From the NCBI RefSeq assembly GCF_018343535.1, contig NZ_JAGYPF010000007.1, positions 27,982-79,748 of the forward strand: a DNA stretch of 51,767 nt, written 5' to 3'. Below, one piece after another: positions 15,992 through 24,347 of the stretch. The notes under the pieces are model-generated. The model ran no database searches and was not told the DNA's origin. It was given only the letters and a program-made list of their open reading frames with translations. The position numbers and the translations under genes were made by a program. Numbering within the stretch: the stretch's first letter is position 1; the number at the start of each line of letters is the position of its first letter. This DNA is from Neobacillus rhizophilus. GTDB lineage: Bacteria > Bacillota > Bacilli > Bacillales > Cytobacillaceae.

Positions 15992-16837
15992 ATGAAGCCA
16001 ATGCTTTTCAGACTATTTCTATTGTCGGTTACTTTGGTTATAACAATGTCTTTTACTCAATCTATCAATGGGCAAGAATTGAAACATATGAACCTTCATT
16101 ATGGGACAGATGTGAAGCAAACATTAGACATTTATGCACCAAGTGGTAAAGAGAGCATAAATCACCCGGTTATCATTTATGTTCATGGCGGAGGCTGGAT
16201 GCGAGGTGATAAATCTAATGTATCGGATAAGCCCTCTTTTTACACAAACAGAGGGTATGTATTCATATCCGTAAATTACCGGCTCCACCCTAATGCAACG
16301 TACAATGACATGGCGAATGATATTTCTACCGCGGTGAAATGGGTTTACGACCGTGCTGACCAATATCATATTGACAAAAAGCGGATTAATTTAATGGGGC
16401 ATTCTGCAGGCGGACATTTGGTCATGCTCATCGGTACGGACCATAGTTATTTGCAACATGCGGGGATACCAGTAAACACGGTACAATCCATAGTGAATCT
16501 GGATGGACCAATCGACTTAGTGAAGTTTCTCCCTAAAAATGAGCAATATAAAGAGGTTTTTGGCCATGATCGTCAAGCATGGATGGATGCATCCCCTGCT
16601 GCTAATGCAGTTAATCAACACTTGCCGCCCATGTTGTTGGTTACCCAAAACAGAAATAGTGTTTTTGATTTTATAGAAGAAACAAAAAAAGCTGGCAATA
16701 CAGCAGATATATTTGTAACTCATTCATTAACACATCGGGAGATCACCAAGCTGCTTGGTTCAAATAATAACTCGGCTGAAGCGATGAGTTTGACTAAAGC
16801 AGTGGAGGATTTTCTGAAGACTTATAACTCAATGTAA
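15992..16837 (+). CDS. Secreted alpha/beta-hydrolase, esterase-like
   Basis: A 281-residue exported protein. Residues 1-27 look like a signal peptide (MKPMLFRLFLLSVTLVITMS...). The hormone-sensitive-lipase-type oxyanion motif HGGGWMRGD and the nucleophile elbow GHSAGG are intact, and a C-terminal THREI could supply the catalytic His. The block that usually carries the acid (G-x-x-D) reads TQNRNSVF, so the canonical Asp looks replaced by Asn; the acid may come from elsewhere or activity may be low. The binding site (AGAAAGAG) is weak. A terminator follows at once. Substrate unknown. Confidence 0.8.
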   Translation: MKPMLFRLFLLSVTLVITMSFTQSINGQELKHMNLHYGTDVKQTLDIYAPSGKESINHPVIIYVHGGGWMRGDKSNVSDKPSFYTNRGYVFISVNYRLHPNATYNDMANDISTAVKWVYDRADQYHIDKKRINLMGHSAGGHLVMLIGTDHSYLQHAGIPVNTVQSIVNLDGPIDLVKFLPKNEQYKEVFGHDRQAWMDASPAANAVNQHLPPMLLVTQNRNSVFDFIEETKKAGNTADIFVTHSLTHREITKLLGSNNNSAEAMSLTKAVEDFLKTYNSM

Positions 16838-16855
16838 GAGCGCTTTTGGATAAAT

Positions 16856-16878
16856 GGTAAGCTGAGGCTTACCTTTTT
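16856..16878 (+). terminator. Terminator of the hydrolase gene
   Basis: GGTAAGC, a 4-nt loop, GCTTACC, then TTTTTCTTT. Confidence 0.8.
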
Positions 16879-16942
16879 CTTTATTGTTATTTACTCACTA
16901 TTTGATATTGAGGCAGAAGAACCGTCCCCACGTCTCAATTAT

Positions 16943-16991
16943 TTACATTGTCTTTACTTTAGATTTACATTCCCCTAATAAAGGGTTAACA
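16943..16991 (+). promoter_or_regulatory. PhoP box upstream of the phoP-like gene
   Basis: TTACAT (16943), TTACTT (16954) and TTACAT (16965) are direct repeats exactly 11 bp apart; TAATAA (16976) and TTAACA (16986) continue the series. This is the layout of B. subtilis PhoP binding sites (TTAACA-like hexamers with 4-6 bp gaps). TATTCT at 17001 can serve as the -10 box. It implies autoregulation. Confidence 0.8.
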
Positions 16992-17022
16992 ATTTGTATG
17001 TATTCTTGAATGGGGGTGTATT

Positions 17023-17742
17023 ATGAAAACTAAAGTACTTGTTGTAGATGATGAACAGTCTATTGTGACGCTTCTTCAATATAATTTGGAGCAGGCTGGT
17101 TTTGAAGTTATAACAGCGATGGATGGTGAAGAAGGAAAACTGTTAGCAGAACAGGAGTCACCGGATATTATCGTTTTAGATGTAATGCTTCCAAAATTAG
17201 ATGGAATGGAAGTATGCAAACAGCTTCGTCTGGAAAACATCAAGACTCCTATTATCATGTTAACAGCTAAAGATGATGTATTCGATACCATATTAGGTCT
17301 TGAGCTTGGCGCCGACGATTATATGATAAAGCCATTCAGCCCGCGAGAAGTAATTGCCAGAGTAAAAGCAATCTTAAGAAGAATCCAGGCCCAAGCGGAA
17401 CAATCTTCCGAAAAGACTAATGATGAGCAACAGGAAATAGTAATAGGTAATCTAGTCATCCATCCTGAACGATATGAAGCCTACCTTCAGAAAAAACCGC
17501 TATATTTAACATTAAAGGAATTTGAATTGCTTCTATTTCTAGCCCAAAATAAGGGTCGAGTGTTAACCCGCGAACAGCTGCTCAGTGCTGTTTGGAATTA
17601 TGACTTTGTAGGGGATACTAGAATTGTCGATGTAAACATCTCGCATTTACGAGAAAAAATAGAGGAAGATACAAAGCGGCCAGTTTATATTAAAACGTTA
17701 CGTGGACTGGGCTATAAACTTGAGGAGCATAAAGACGAATGA
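17023..17742 (+). CDS. phoP: PhoP-like response regulator
   Basis: A 239-residue OmpR-family regulator close to B. subtilis PhoP. The receiver domain (1-120) has the acidic pocket VVDDE, phospho-acceptor Asp53 in VLDVMLPKLDG and the conserved Lys of MIKPFSP. The C-terminal winged helix ends with DTRIVDVNISHLREKI and IKTLRGLGYKLEE. It binds phosphate-regulon promoters when phosphorylated by PhoR. It overlaps the sensor gene by four bases (ATGA). The usual chromosomal phoPR neighbours (mdh, icd, polA) are absent here, so this may be a second copy; the symbol reflects similarity. Confidence 0.88.
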   Translation: MKTKVLVVDDEQSIVTLLQYNLEQAGFEVITAMDGEEGKLLAEQESPDIIVLDVMLPKLDGMEVCKQLRLENIKTPIIMLTAKDDVFDTILGLELGADDYMIKPFSPREVIARVKAILRRIQAQAEQSSEKTNDEQQEIVIGNLVIHPERYEAYLQKKPLYLTLKEFELLLFLAQNKGRVLTREQLLSAVWNYDFVGDTRIVDVNISHLREKIEEDTKRPVYIKTLRGLGYKLEEHKDE

Positions 17743-19148
17743 CCATATTTAGGACAAGGTTAGTAATGGCATTAATCACCCTAATCAGCTTCGTATTAGT
17801 GGGTTTAGGAATATTGCTTGGTGAGCTGCTTAAAAGCTTCTATATAGAATCAATGAGCGATGGCCTGAAAATGAAAATCATATGGGGCATTGCCTTATTC
17901 CTTGTCATTGCCGTAGTGGTCATCATTTTTCTTGGAATAAGAATTACTTCCAAGTTTACAAAACCAGTTGTTGAAGCAACAGATGTCGCTATTGAACTCG
18001 CCAAAGGAAATTACCGGGCAAGAACAAACGTAAATGGGCTGGACAAAACTGGAATGTTAGGTAAATCCCTTAATAGGCTGGCCCAAAACCTTCAGGAACT
18101 GGCTAAATCCCAAGAAATGCAACAGGAGCAGCTAAAAGTATTGATTGAAAATATGGGAGCGGGTTTGGTCCTAATTGATAGCAAGGGATACATCAATTTA
18201 ATAAATAAAGGATTTATTGATATTTTTCAAGTAAGCCAAGCCGATTATTTAAATAAGCTTTATTACGAAGTCATCGATCAGGAAGAAATTCGTGATTTAG
18301 TGACTGAAGTTTTTCGGCTAGAACAAAAGGTAAGTAAACAATTACTCATTCCATTATTAATTGAAAGAAGATATTTTGTTGTATACGGCGTGCCGATTAT
18401 TGGAACAAATCATGTTTGGAAAGGTGTTTTGCTCGTCTTTCACGATATTACAGAAATTAAAAAGCTCGAGCAAATGCGAAAGGATTTTGTGGCAAATGTT
18501 TCACATGAATTAAAAACCCCGATTACATCGATTAAAGGTTTTACTGAAACTCTGTTGGATGGTGCGATGAACAATCAAGAGACGTTAGAATCCTTCCTGT
18601 CCATTATTTTAAAAGAAAGTGAACGGCTCCAATCACTCATACAAGACCTTTTGGATCTTTCAAAAATAGAACAGCAAGGCTTCAAGTTAAACATACAGAA
18701 AATCGATTTATTTAAATTGCTTGAAGATGTTATTACACTCCTCCAAGGGAAGGCTGAGGAAAAGAACATTAGCCTCGAGCTTCTTTGTCCAGAGGAACAG
18801 GTGCAAATACACGGGGATGTAGATCGGCTAAAGCAAGTATTTATCAATTTAATTGGCAATGCCATTACTTATACACCAAGCAATGGGAATGTAGGGGTTA
18901 TCCTTCTCGAGCAAGGTGAAACTGTCCGTGTTCATGTTAAAGATACAGGCATAGGAATTAAAAAAGAAGAAATCCCCCGTATTTTCGAGCGGTTTTACCG
19001 CGTTGACCGTGCCAGAAGCAGAAACTCCGGCGGCACAGGTCTTGGCTTGGCCATCGTTAAACATTTAATTGAAGCCCATCATGGTCAAATCAGTGTTATA
19101 AGTACTCCTGGCGAAGGAAGCGAATTTATTATTGAACTTAAAAAATAA
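17739..19148 (+). CDS. phoR: PhoR-like sensor histidine kinase with a minimal extracellular loop
   Basis: A 469-residue membrane kinase. Two membrane helices (about 8-30 and 47-67) enclose only some 16 residues outside the cell. Then come a HAMP linker (about 68-120), a PAS domain (about 130-240), the HisKA domain with phospho-accepting His256 in FVANVSHELKTPITS, and the ATPase domain with the N, G1 (DTGIGIKKEEIP) and G2 (GTGLGLAIVKH) boxes. B. subtilis PhoR is about 110 residues longer because of an extracytoplasmic PAS-like domain, which is missing here. In B. subtilis the signal is thought to enter through cytoplasmic parts via teichoic-acid intermediates, so the short form could still work. 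Confidence 0.88.
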   Translation: MTIFRTRLVMALITLISFVLVGLGILLGELLKSFYIESMSDGLKMKIIWGIALFLVIAVVVIIFLGIRITSKFTKPVVEATDVAIELAKGNYRARTNVNGLDKTGMLGKSLNRLAQNLQELAKSQEMQQEQLKVLIENMGAGLVLIDSKGYINLINKGFIDIFQVSQADYLNKLYYEVIDQEEIRDLVTEVFRLEQKVSKQLLIPLLIERRYFVVYGVPIIGTNHVWKGVLLVFHDITEIKKLEQMRKDFVANVSHELKTPITSIKGFTETLLDGAMNNQETLESFLSIILKESERLQSLIQDLLDLSKIEQQGFKLNIQKIDLFKLLEDVITLLQGKAEEKNISLELLCPEEQVQIHGDVDRLKQVFINLIGNAITYTPSNGNVGVILLEQGETVRVHVKDTGIGIKKEEIPRIFERFYRVDRARSRNSGGTGLGLAIVKHLIEAHHGQISVISTPGEGSEFIIELKK

Positions 19149-19204
19149 ATGGGGAATCTATACTTTTTTGAGCGTTTAATAGTAAGGATATATTAACTCA
19201 GAAA

Positions 19205-19237
19205 AAAAAACAGTTCATATAATCGAACTGTTTTTTT
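19205..19237. terminator. Terminator after phoR
   Basis: AAAAAACAGTTC and GAACTGTTTTTT form a 12-bp stem around ATATAATC; A- and T-runs make it usable in both directions. Confidence 0.85.
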
Positions 19238-19252
19238 CTGAGCTCAGCTAGT

Positions 19253-19316
19253 TAAAAAAGGGGCTGACTCCATAAGTAGAATAGTAGAATTTTACTCACA
19301 AAGTCAGCTCCTTTTT
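19253..19316 (-). terminator. Terminator of the propeller/phosphatase gene A
   Basis: AGGGGCTGACT pairs with AGTCAGCTCCT across a long loop, and the minus strand continues with C and T residues. It lies 38 bp after the stop codon. Confidence 0.55.
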
Positions 19317-19354
19317 CAATTAACAATGATTCCTAAGAAAAATACTTAATTCTA

Positions 19355-21811
19355 TTATTTATTCTTTTCCTTCGGATAGTGACCTTTGATAATCTTCCAG
19401 TTTTCATCGTTCAGTTTCTTACGGTCTACAGAGTCCGGTTTGGAGAAATCCATATCTGCAGGGTATAGAGAGCTTGACGCAGGTTTAGGCTGCTGACTAG
19501 ACTGAGTGTCACCTTCTTCGGTCCAGTATTTTGTTCGCTCCATGTTATAAGTTGTAAAGTTAGGCCGATCGGTAAAGGAGTTAAACATCGGAATTGCTGC
19601 CGCCTCAAATTGAGTCATTGGCTGCAAGCCCAAGATGAGCTCCATTGTCCGCAGCATTGCAGGTGTATCATAGAACGTACTATCCACTTTGCCTATTTGC
19701 GTGTAAGGGCTGATGGCTAACGCTACGCTTCTATGGGCATCTACATGGTCTATGCCGCCCTGAGCGTCATCCTCTACTACAAAAATAGCCGTGTCTTTCC
19801 AATACTTTGAATGACTAACTGTTTCTACAAGTTTACCTAGTGCGTAATCATTTTGCGCAACCATCTGCTCTGGACCCCACTTTGAACCGCCTGTATGGTC
19901 GTTTGGTAAATAAACCACTTCTAATTGCGGAAGGTTTCCATTCTTTTCAAATTCTCTAAATTCCTTTTCCCATTCTTTGTATCTTGTGACGTCCGAGATG
20001 TTTAAATCCCAACTTGGGTAATAGGGATCGTAATTGCCGCCAAAATTGGTTGTACCTGGATTATTAGGCAAATAGGTTTTCGTTGCTGGATCATAATTGT
20101 AGGCGAATTCTCCGTAATTACGGAAGGTTAGGCCGGCTTTCATTGCTATATCCCAAATATATCCCTCTTTAGATCTTGTGTAAGGAGCATCGTCGAGAAT
20201 ACTTCCTCCTCCGCCGCCATCAAAATCATAATCACGGTTTCTTCCGGAGTAATTAGCAAGCCAGTTCTTTTGTACATAATCATTCGCCTTACCAGCTGTT
20301 GTCCAGTTGTGGCCATCTGCACTCACTTCAGCGTCTGCATAAAAATTGTCTAACGTAACAAACTGATTGGCAAGCTTATGATGGTTCGGTGTTACTTCCT
20401 TTCCATACAGAGCCAGGCTGGGATCCCCATTTCCTTTACCTAAATCTCCAAAAACATGGTCATAGGTTTGATTTTCTTTAATTACATATATCACATGCTT
20501 AATAGGTGATTTGCCTTTACCAGGATAGCGGGGAATAGGGAAGTCTTTTTTGCCTTCTGCGTCTTTCCACCAGCTATTGGCTTCTGCTTCTTTGACCTGG
20601 TTATTATCATTGGTTTGTTTGGTATATTTTTTTAACTGTTCTTGGTCAGGCACATCAATAAATGACATAGTACCTTTAATCATGTTTCCAAGCCATTCAT
20701 GGGAGTCTCCGTTTGGTCCTGCTCCAAGTCCTTTGGCATTATGAACCATCAGCTGATTATCATTCTTGCCAAGGTAAACACCTGTCGGATACCATCCAGT
20801 TGGGATAAGTCCTTTAACCTTTGCCTTCATTTTGCCGGTGCCATTCCCAAGATCGATAACAGCTATGTTGTTGTTCAGCGTGTTTGCCACATAAAGTGTT
20901 TTCCCGTCCTCACTTACAGTTAAAGCATCTGGCTGTGTCCCAGTAGGTGCCCCGCGGTATGGAGCGAGCGAAACAGTATCTTTTACCTCCAGCCGCTTTG
21001 AATCAATTACCGATATTTCGTCACTATCAGAATTGGCAACATAAATGGATCCGTCCACCGGGTTTTCTGCGATAGCATTTGGGTGCAGTCCTACTGGTAT
21101 GGTCTTTTTCACGCTTAAATCCGTTGCATTTAGGACCGTCACGCTGCTCTCTCCCCAATTACTGACATACAAAGTGTTTCCGTCGCTGCTGACAAAAGCT
21201 GCATATGGACTTTTTCCAACAACAGAAGTGCCTTCAATTTGATTGGTGGTTAGATTGATACGAGATACTGAATGATTCATATTATTTGCAACATATAGAA
21301 GTTTACCATCAGGTGAAATAGAAATTCCCGCTGGGTAAAAATCCGTTTGGTTTTGGTCCTTCATCTGAATCGGAGATTGTTCAGTAAGCTTGCTATCAGC
21401 AAAATCAAAAACACGAATTTTGTTATTTCCGCCCGCGGAGGCGTACATTTTTTTCCCATCGGGGCTAAAGACAACACCAATATACAAGGCTTCAGGCCAA
21501 TCATAAGATATGGTCTGTATAACTTCTTTCTTTTCAGTATCTACAACTTGCAATGATTGTGTCCCGGTTCCGGCGTTCGAGACCACGATGTATTTTCCAT
21601 CTGGAGACAATGCTCCGCCAATCGGAAAATTCCCTAAATTCACTTGTTTTCCGGCAGGCGTCAGGTGCCAGCCATTGGTCGTAACAGCTGTACCGTCCTC
21701 CTGAGGACCAGCGAACCAAGTATACGCCGCCGATACGCTTGAACCGAATAGCAAGGATGCAAGCGCAGCTCCTGCAATGATTTTTTTACGTTTCCCTTTC
21801 AACTTTTCCAT
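19355..21811 (-). CDS. Secreted YncE-like beta-propeller/phosphoesterase fusion A
   Basis: An 818-residue exported protein. It starts with a signal peptide (KLKGKRKKIIAGAALASLLF...VSA). Residues about 35-380 are a seven-bladed YncE/cytochrome-d1-like propeller with repeats of the type LSPDGKYIVVSNAG, FSPDGKKMYASAGG and VSEDGKTLYVANTL. Residues about 425-740 are a phosphoesterase (PF04185/alkaline-phosphatase-like fold) with KHVIYVIKENQTYDHVFG, TLDNFYADAEVSADGHNW, LPNDHT and VVEDDAQGGIDHVDAHR. The ATG at 21811 was chosen over a GTG at 21823; GGGGAT precedes it. It diverges from the phoX-like gene. The expected role is release of phosphate or phospho-head groups outside the cell; the substrate is not proven. 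Confidence 0.85.
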   Translation of the reverse strand: MEKLKGKRKKIIAGAALASLLFGSSVSAAYTWFAGPQEDGTAVTTNGWHLTPAGKQVNLGNFPIGGALSPDGKYIVVSNAGTGTQSLQVVDTEKKEVIQTISYDWPEALYIGVVFSPDGKKMYASAGGNNKIRVFDFADSKLTEQSPIQMKDQNQTDFYPAGISISPDGKLLYVANNMNHSVSRINLTTNQIEGTSVVGKSPYAAFVSSDGNTLYVSNWGESSVTVLNATDLSVKKTIPVGLHPNAIAENPVDGSIYVANSDSDEISVIDSKRLEVKDTVSLAPYRGAPTGTQPDALTVSEDGKTLYVANTLNNNIAVIDLGNGTGKMKAKVKGLIPTGWYPTGVYLGKNDNQLMVHNAKGLGAGPNGDSHEWLGNMIKGTMSFIDVPDQEQLKKYTKQTNDNNQVKEAEANSWWKDAEGKKDFPIPRYPGKGKSPIKHVIYVIKENQTYDHVFGDLGKGNGDPSLALYGKEVTPNHHKLANQFVTLDNFYADAEVSADGHNWTTAGKANDYVQKNWLANYSGRNRDYDFDGGGGGSILDDAPYTRSKEGYIWDIAMKAGLTFRNYGEFAYNYDPATKTYLPNNPGTTNFGGNYDPYYPSWDLNISDVTRYKEWEKEFREFEKNGNLPQLEVVYLPNDHTGGSKWGPEQMVAQNDYALGKLVETVSHSKYWKDTAIFVVEDDAQGGIDHVDAHRSVALAISPYTQIGKVDSTFYDTPAMLRTMELILGLQPMTQFEAAAIPMFNSFTDRPNFTTYNMERTKYWTEEGDTQSSQQPKPASSSLYPADMDFSKPDSVDRKKLNDENWKIIKGHYPKEKNK

Positions 21812-21823
21812 CCAGATCCCCAC

Positions 21824-22205
21824 TTTTATAGAATTTTTTCTTACTTAAAGAAGCATAAACCTGAATTATTAAGTTGAATCCATAGAAAACTAAATATATT
21901 GTAAGGAATTTATGTCAATCAATACCAAATGGCATGAAATATTTCATCAATCTTTACCACGCTGCTTAATTCCCAACAAAAATGATGCCATCTTAATAGG
22001 TAAAACCACACTGTTTTTTGTCATTAGTAGATAATTTCAGGAAAAAAGTTTTATAAAATTAGCACTAAAACAGTTAAATAGTTTGGAGTTTTTTGCATTT
22101 ACAAATTCTTTAATTTCTCTTAACAAAAGATATACACTGCCTTAATATTTTTCCTGTTTAATAGGTATGTACGAAAAAAGTAATGAATCTTTGAGGAGGA
22201 TCATA
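21824..22205. promoter_or_regulatory. Divergent control region with a PhoP box for the phoX-like gene
   Basis: This 382-bp gap separates two divergent phosphatase genes. Toward the phoX-like gene TTACAA (22099), TTAATT (22110), TTAACA (22120) and TATACA (22131) recur about every 11 bp, followed by TAATAT/TTTAAT -10 candidates. Toward gene A a TTGACA (minus strand, near 21913-21918) is visible with poorer hexamers (TTACAA, TTAGTT); no clean four-repeat box was found there. The word TGAAATATTTCA (near 21936-21947) is a palindrome of unknown meaning. Confidence 0.6.
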
Positions 22206-24110
22206 ATGAAAAATTTCCGTATTGGCAAAAAAGGCACGACCATTGCCCTCGCTCTATCATTAACAATTCCTGCCTTAACTCCAGCGGCAGCTGCATCTAA
22301 TAATCAAGTAAAAATTGATTCTGTTAAGTTTAACGGAATGCCAGCACCTACTACTATTGATAAAATGGTAAAAACGTACACAGAAGCATCAGTAGATGTA
22401 AAATACAGCAATGGTGAAGTAAAGAACTTCCCGCTTACTTATCAGAAACTATTTAAATCTGAAGATAAAGTGGCTATCAATAAAGGCGAGCTGATTCCTG
22501 CTGGTACTCCGATTGATGTAAACGGAAATCCAATCATGGATACTAGTGTAGAAGGGAATCCAACGTACTATGTATCCGATGCTCCTGATTCCAATAGTTT
22601 ATTAAAGCCAATTGCCGGGAAACAATACATGGTAACTCATTATGAATACCAAACGATCGATGCTGCTGGCAAATCCGCATATGGAATTGTTCCTGCATCT
22701 ATGTCCCTGACAACTCTTGACCAAAATAATAAGACCGGTGAGCTAACACAGAAACAGGTAAAGAAGATTGATTTTTCAAGCGTAAATGGTCTATGGATTC
22801 CTTGTAACGGTTCCCTTTCACCTTGGAATACCCATTTAGGTTCTGAGGAATATGAGCCGGATGCCCGCAGTTTTGAATTGGATTCAACATCCTCTTCCAG
22901 AACTCAAGTAGAAAGCTTTGCAAAGCTTTATTTCGGGGATGCTTCAAAAGCAAATCCATATTTCTATGGATTCATTCCTGAAATTACTGTAAACAAGGAT
23001 GGTTCTACATCGGTCGAAAAACATTACAGCGCTGGACGTTTCTCGCACGAAGTAATGAAGATGATGCCTGATAAGCGTACTGCCTTCTTCGGAGATGACG
23101 GATCCTATACGACGTTGTTTATGTATGTAGCAGATAAAGCGAAGGATTTATCTGCTGGTACACTCTATGCAGCGAAATTCCACCAAACCGGTACAGAAAA
23201 TGGCGGAGCAGGTGATTTGGAATGGATTAATCTTGGCCATTCAACGGACAAGGAAGTCAAAGCCATTATTGACAGCGGTGTTAAGTTCAGTGATATCTTC
23301 GAAACATCAGACGTGCCAAAGGAAGGCTTTAAAGCTGTTAAGCAATATTCCTACGGAAAAACGGAATACTTGAAATTGAAGCCTGGTATGGAAAAAGCGG
23401 CAGCGTTTTTAGAGTCCCGCCGTTATGCAGCAATGCTTGGAGCTACAGCTGAATTTAACAAAATGGAAGGCGTAACCCTAAACGAAAAGGACAAGAAAGT
23501 ATACATTGCGATTTCCGACCAAAGCAAAGGTATGGAAGCAAGCTCCACGGATCCAGTCGATGATATCCATCTTCCAAAAATTAAATCTGGTGTTACGTAT
23601 CAATTGGATTTAACAGCTGGACAAAAAGACAGTCAAGGCCAAAAGATAAACAGTGAGTATGTAGCGGCTAAAATGTCTGGGCTTATTGCCGGGAAGGACA
23701 TGCCATCTGCAGATGCATTTGGAAATACAGCAGATGTGAATTCAGTAGCCAATACTGATAATTTAAGCTATTCCGAAGCATTAAGAACATTGTTCATTGG
23801 TGAAGACAGCGGAATGCATACCAATAACTTCGTATGGGCCTATAATGTTGATACAAAGGAATTATCAAGAGTTTTATCAGTACCAGCAGGGGCTGAATCA
23901 ACTGGTTTATTTGCAGCAGATAATCTAAAAGGACACTCTTATATTATGAGCAATTTCCAACATCCTGGTGATGAATTAGATACGAAGAACATTTCTGCCG
24001 TGGATAAAGTGGAACTAATAAAGGCAATGGAAAAAGAAATCGGTATTAATCGTACTGGTGGAATAGGTTATATTTCCGGACTGCCTTCACTAGAAGATTT
24101 GAAAAAATGA
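22206..24110 (+). CDS. Secreted PhoX-like (DUF839) phosphatase
   Basis: A 634-residue exported protein with a signal peptide (KGTTIALALSLTIPALTPAAAA). The body has the pattern of the PhoX/DUF839 family, metal-dependent (Ca/Fe) periplasmic or secreted alkaline phosphatases built on a propeller: NGLWIPCNGSLSPWNTHLGSEEYEPDAR near residues 195-225, GRFSHEVMKMMPDKRTAFFGDDGSYTTLFMYVADKAKDLSAGTLYAAKF, and GEDSGMHTNNFVWAYNVDTKELSRVLSVPAGAESTG with GHSYIMSNFQHPGD near the end. The ATG at 22206 is preceded by GAGGAGG; a longer frame from 22167 has none. A PhoP box upstream and a terminator downstream make it a single-gene unit of the phosphate regulon. Confidence 0.82.
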   Translation: MKNFRIGKKGTTIALALSLTIPALTPAAAASNNQVKIDSVKFNGMPAPTTIDKMVKTYTEASVDVKYSNGEVKNFPLTYQKLFKSEDKVAINKGELIPAGTPIDVNGNPIMDTSVEGNPTYYVSDAPDSNSLLKPIAGKQYMVTHYEYQTIDAAGKSAYGIVPASMSLTTLDQNNKTGELTQKQVKKIDFSSVNGLWIPCNGSLSPWNTHLGSEEYEPDARSFELDSTSSSRTQVESFAKLYFGDASKANPYFYGFIPEITVNKDGSTSVEKHYSAGRFSHEVMKMMPDKRTAFFGDDGSYTTLFMYVADKAKDLSAGTLYAAKFHQTGTENGGAGDLEWINLGHSTDKEVKAIIDSGVKFSDIFETSDVPKEGFKAVKQYSYGKTEYLKLKPGMEKAAAFLESRRYAAMLGATAEFNKMEGVTLNEKDKKVYIAISDQSKGMEASSTDPVDDIHLPKIKSGVTYQLDLTAGQKDSQGQKINSEYVAAKMSGLIAGKDMPSADAFGNTADVNSVANTDNLSYSEALRTLFIGEDSGMHTNNFVWAYNVDTKELSRVLSVPAGAESTGLFAADNLKGHSYIMSNFQHPGDELDTKNISAVDKVELIKAMEKEIGINRTGGIGYISGLPSLEDLKK

Positions 24111-24145
24111 TTAAGATTTATAAATAGTAAGGAATTTTCTAAGGT

Positions 24146-24181
24146 TTAAACCCGGTAATCTATTGATTCCCGGGTTTTTTT
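24146..24181 (+). terminator. Terminator of the phoX-like gene
   Basis: AAACCCGG and CCGGGTTT pair across about 15 nt and are followed by TTTTTT. Confidence 0.85.
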
Positions 24182-24240
24182 ACATAGTTAGATAAAAACA
24201 CACGACAAAACTACTATTTAGTAGAGTCAATAATCAAATT

Positions 24241-24292
24241 TTACCATTTATATTTATATACTTTTTAATTCTATTTAATTCCCAGTTTACAA
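24241..24292 (+). promoter_or_regulatory. PhoP-box-like repeats before propeller/phosphatase gene B
   Basis: TTACCA (24241), TTTATA (24253), TTAATT (24265), TTAATT (24275) and TTACAA (24287) recur at 10-12 bp. The match is weaker than at phoP but the phasing is right. Confidence 0.5.
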
Positions 24293-24347
24293 AAACGGAG
24301 TAGGATTAATGATGTAATAGATTACTGATTAAAAGGGAGAGGGTTTT

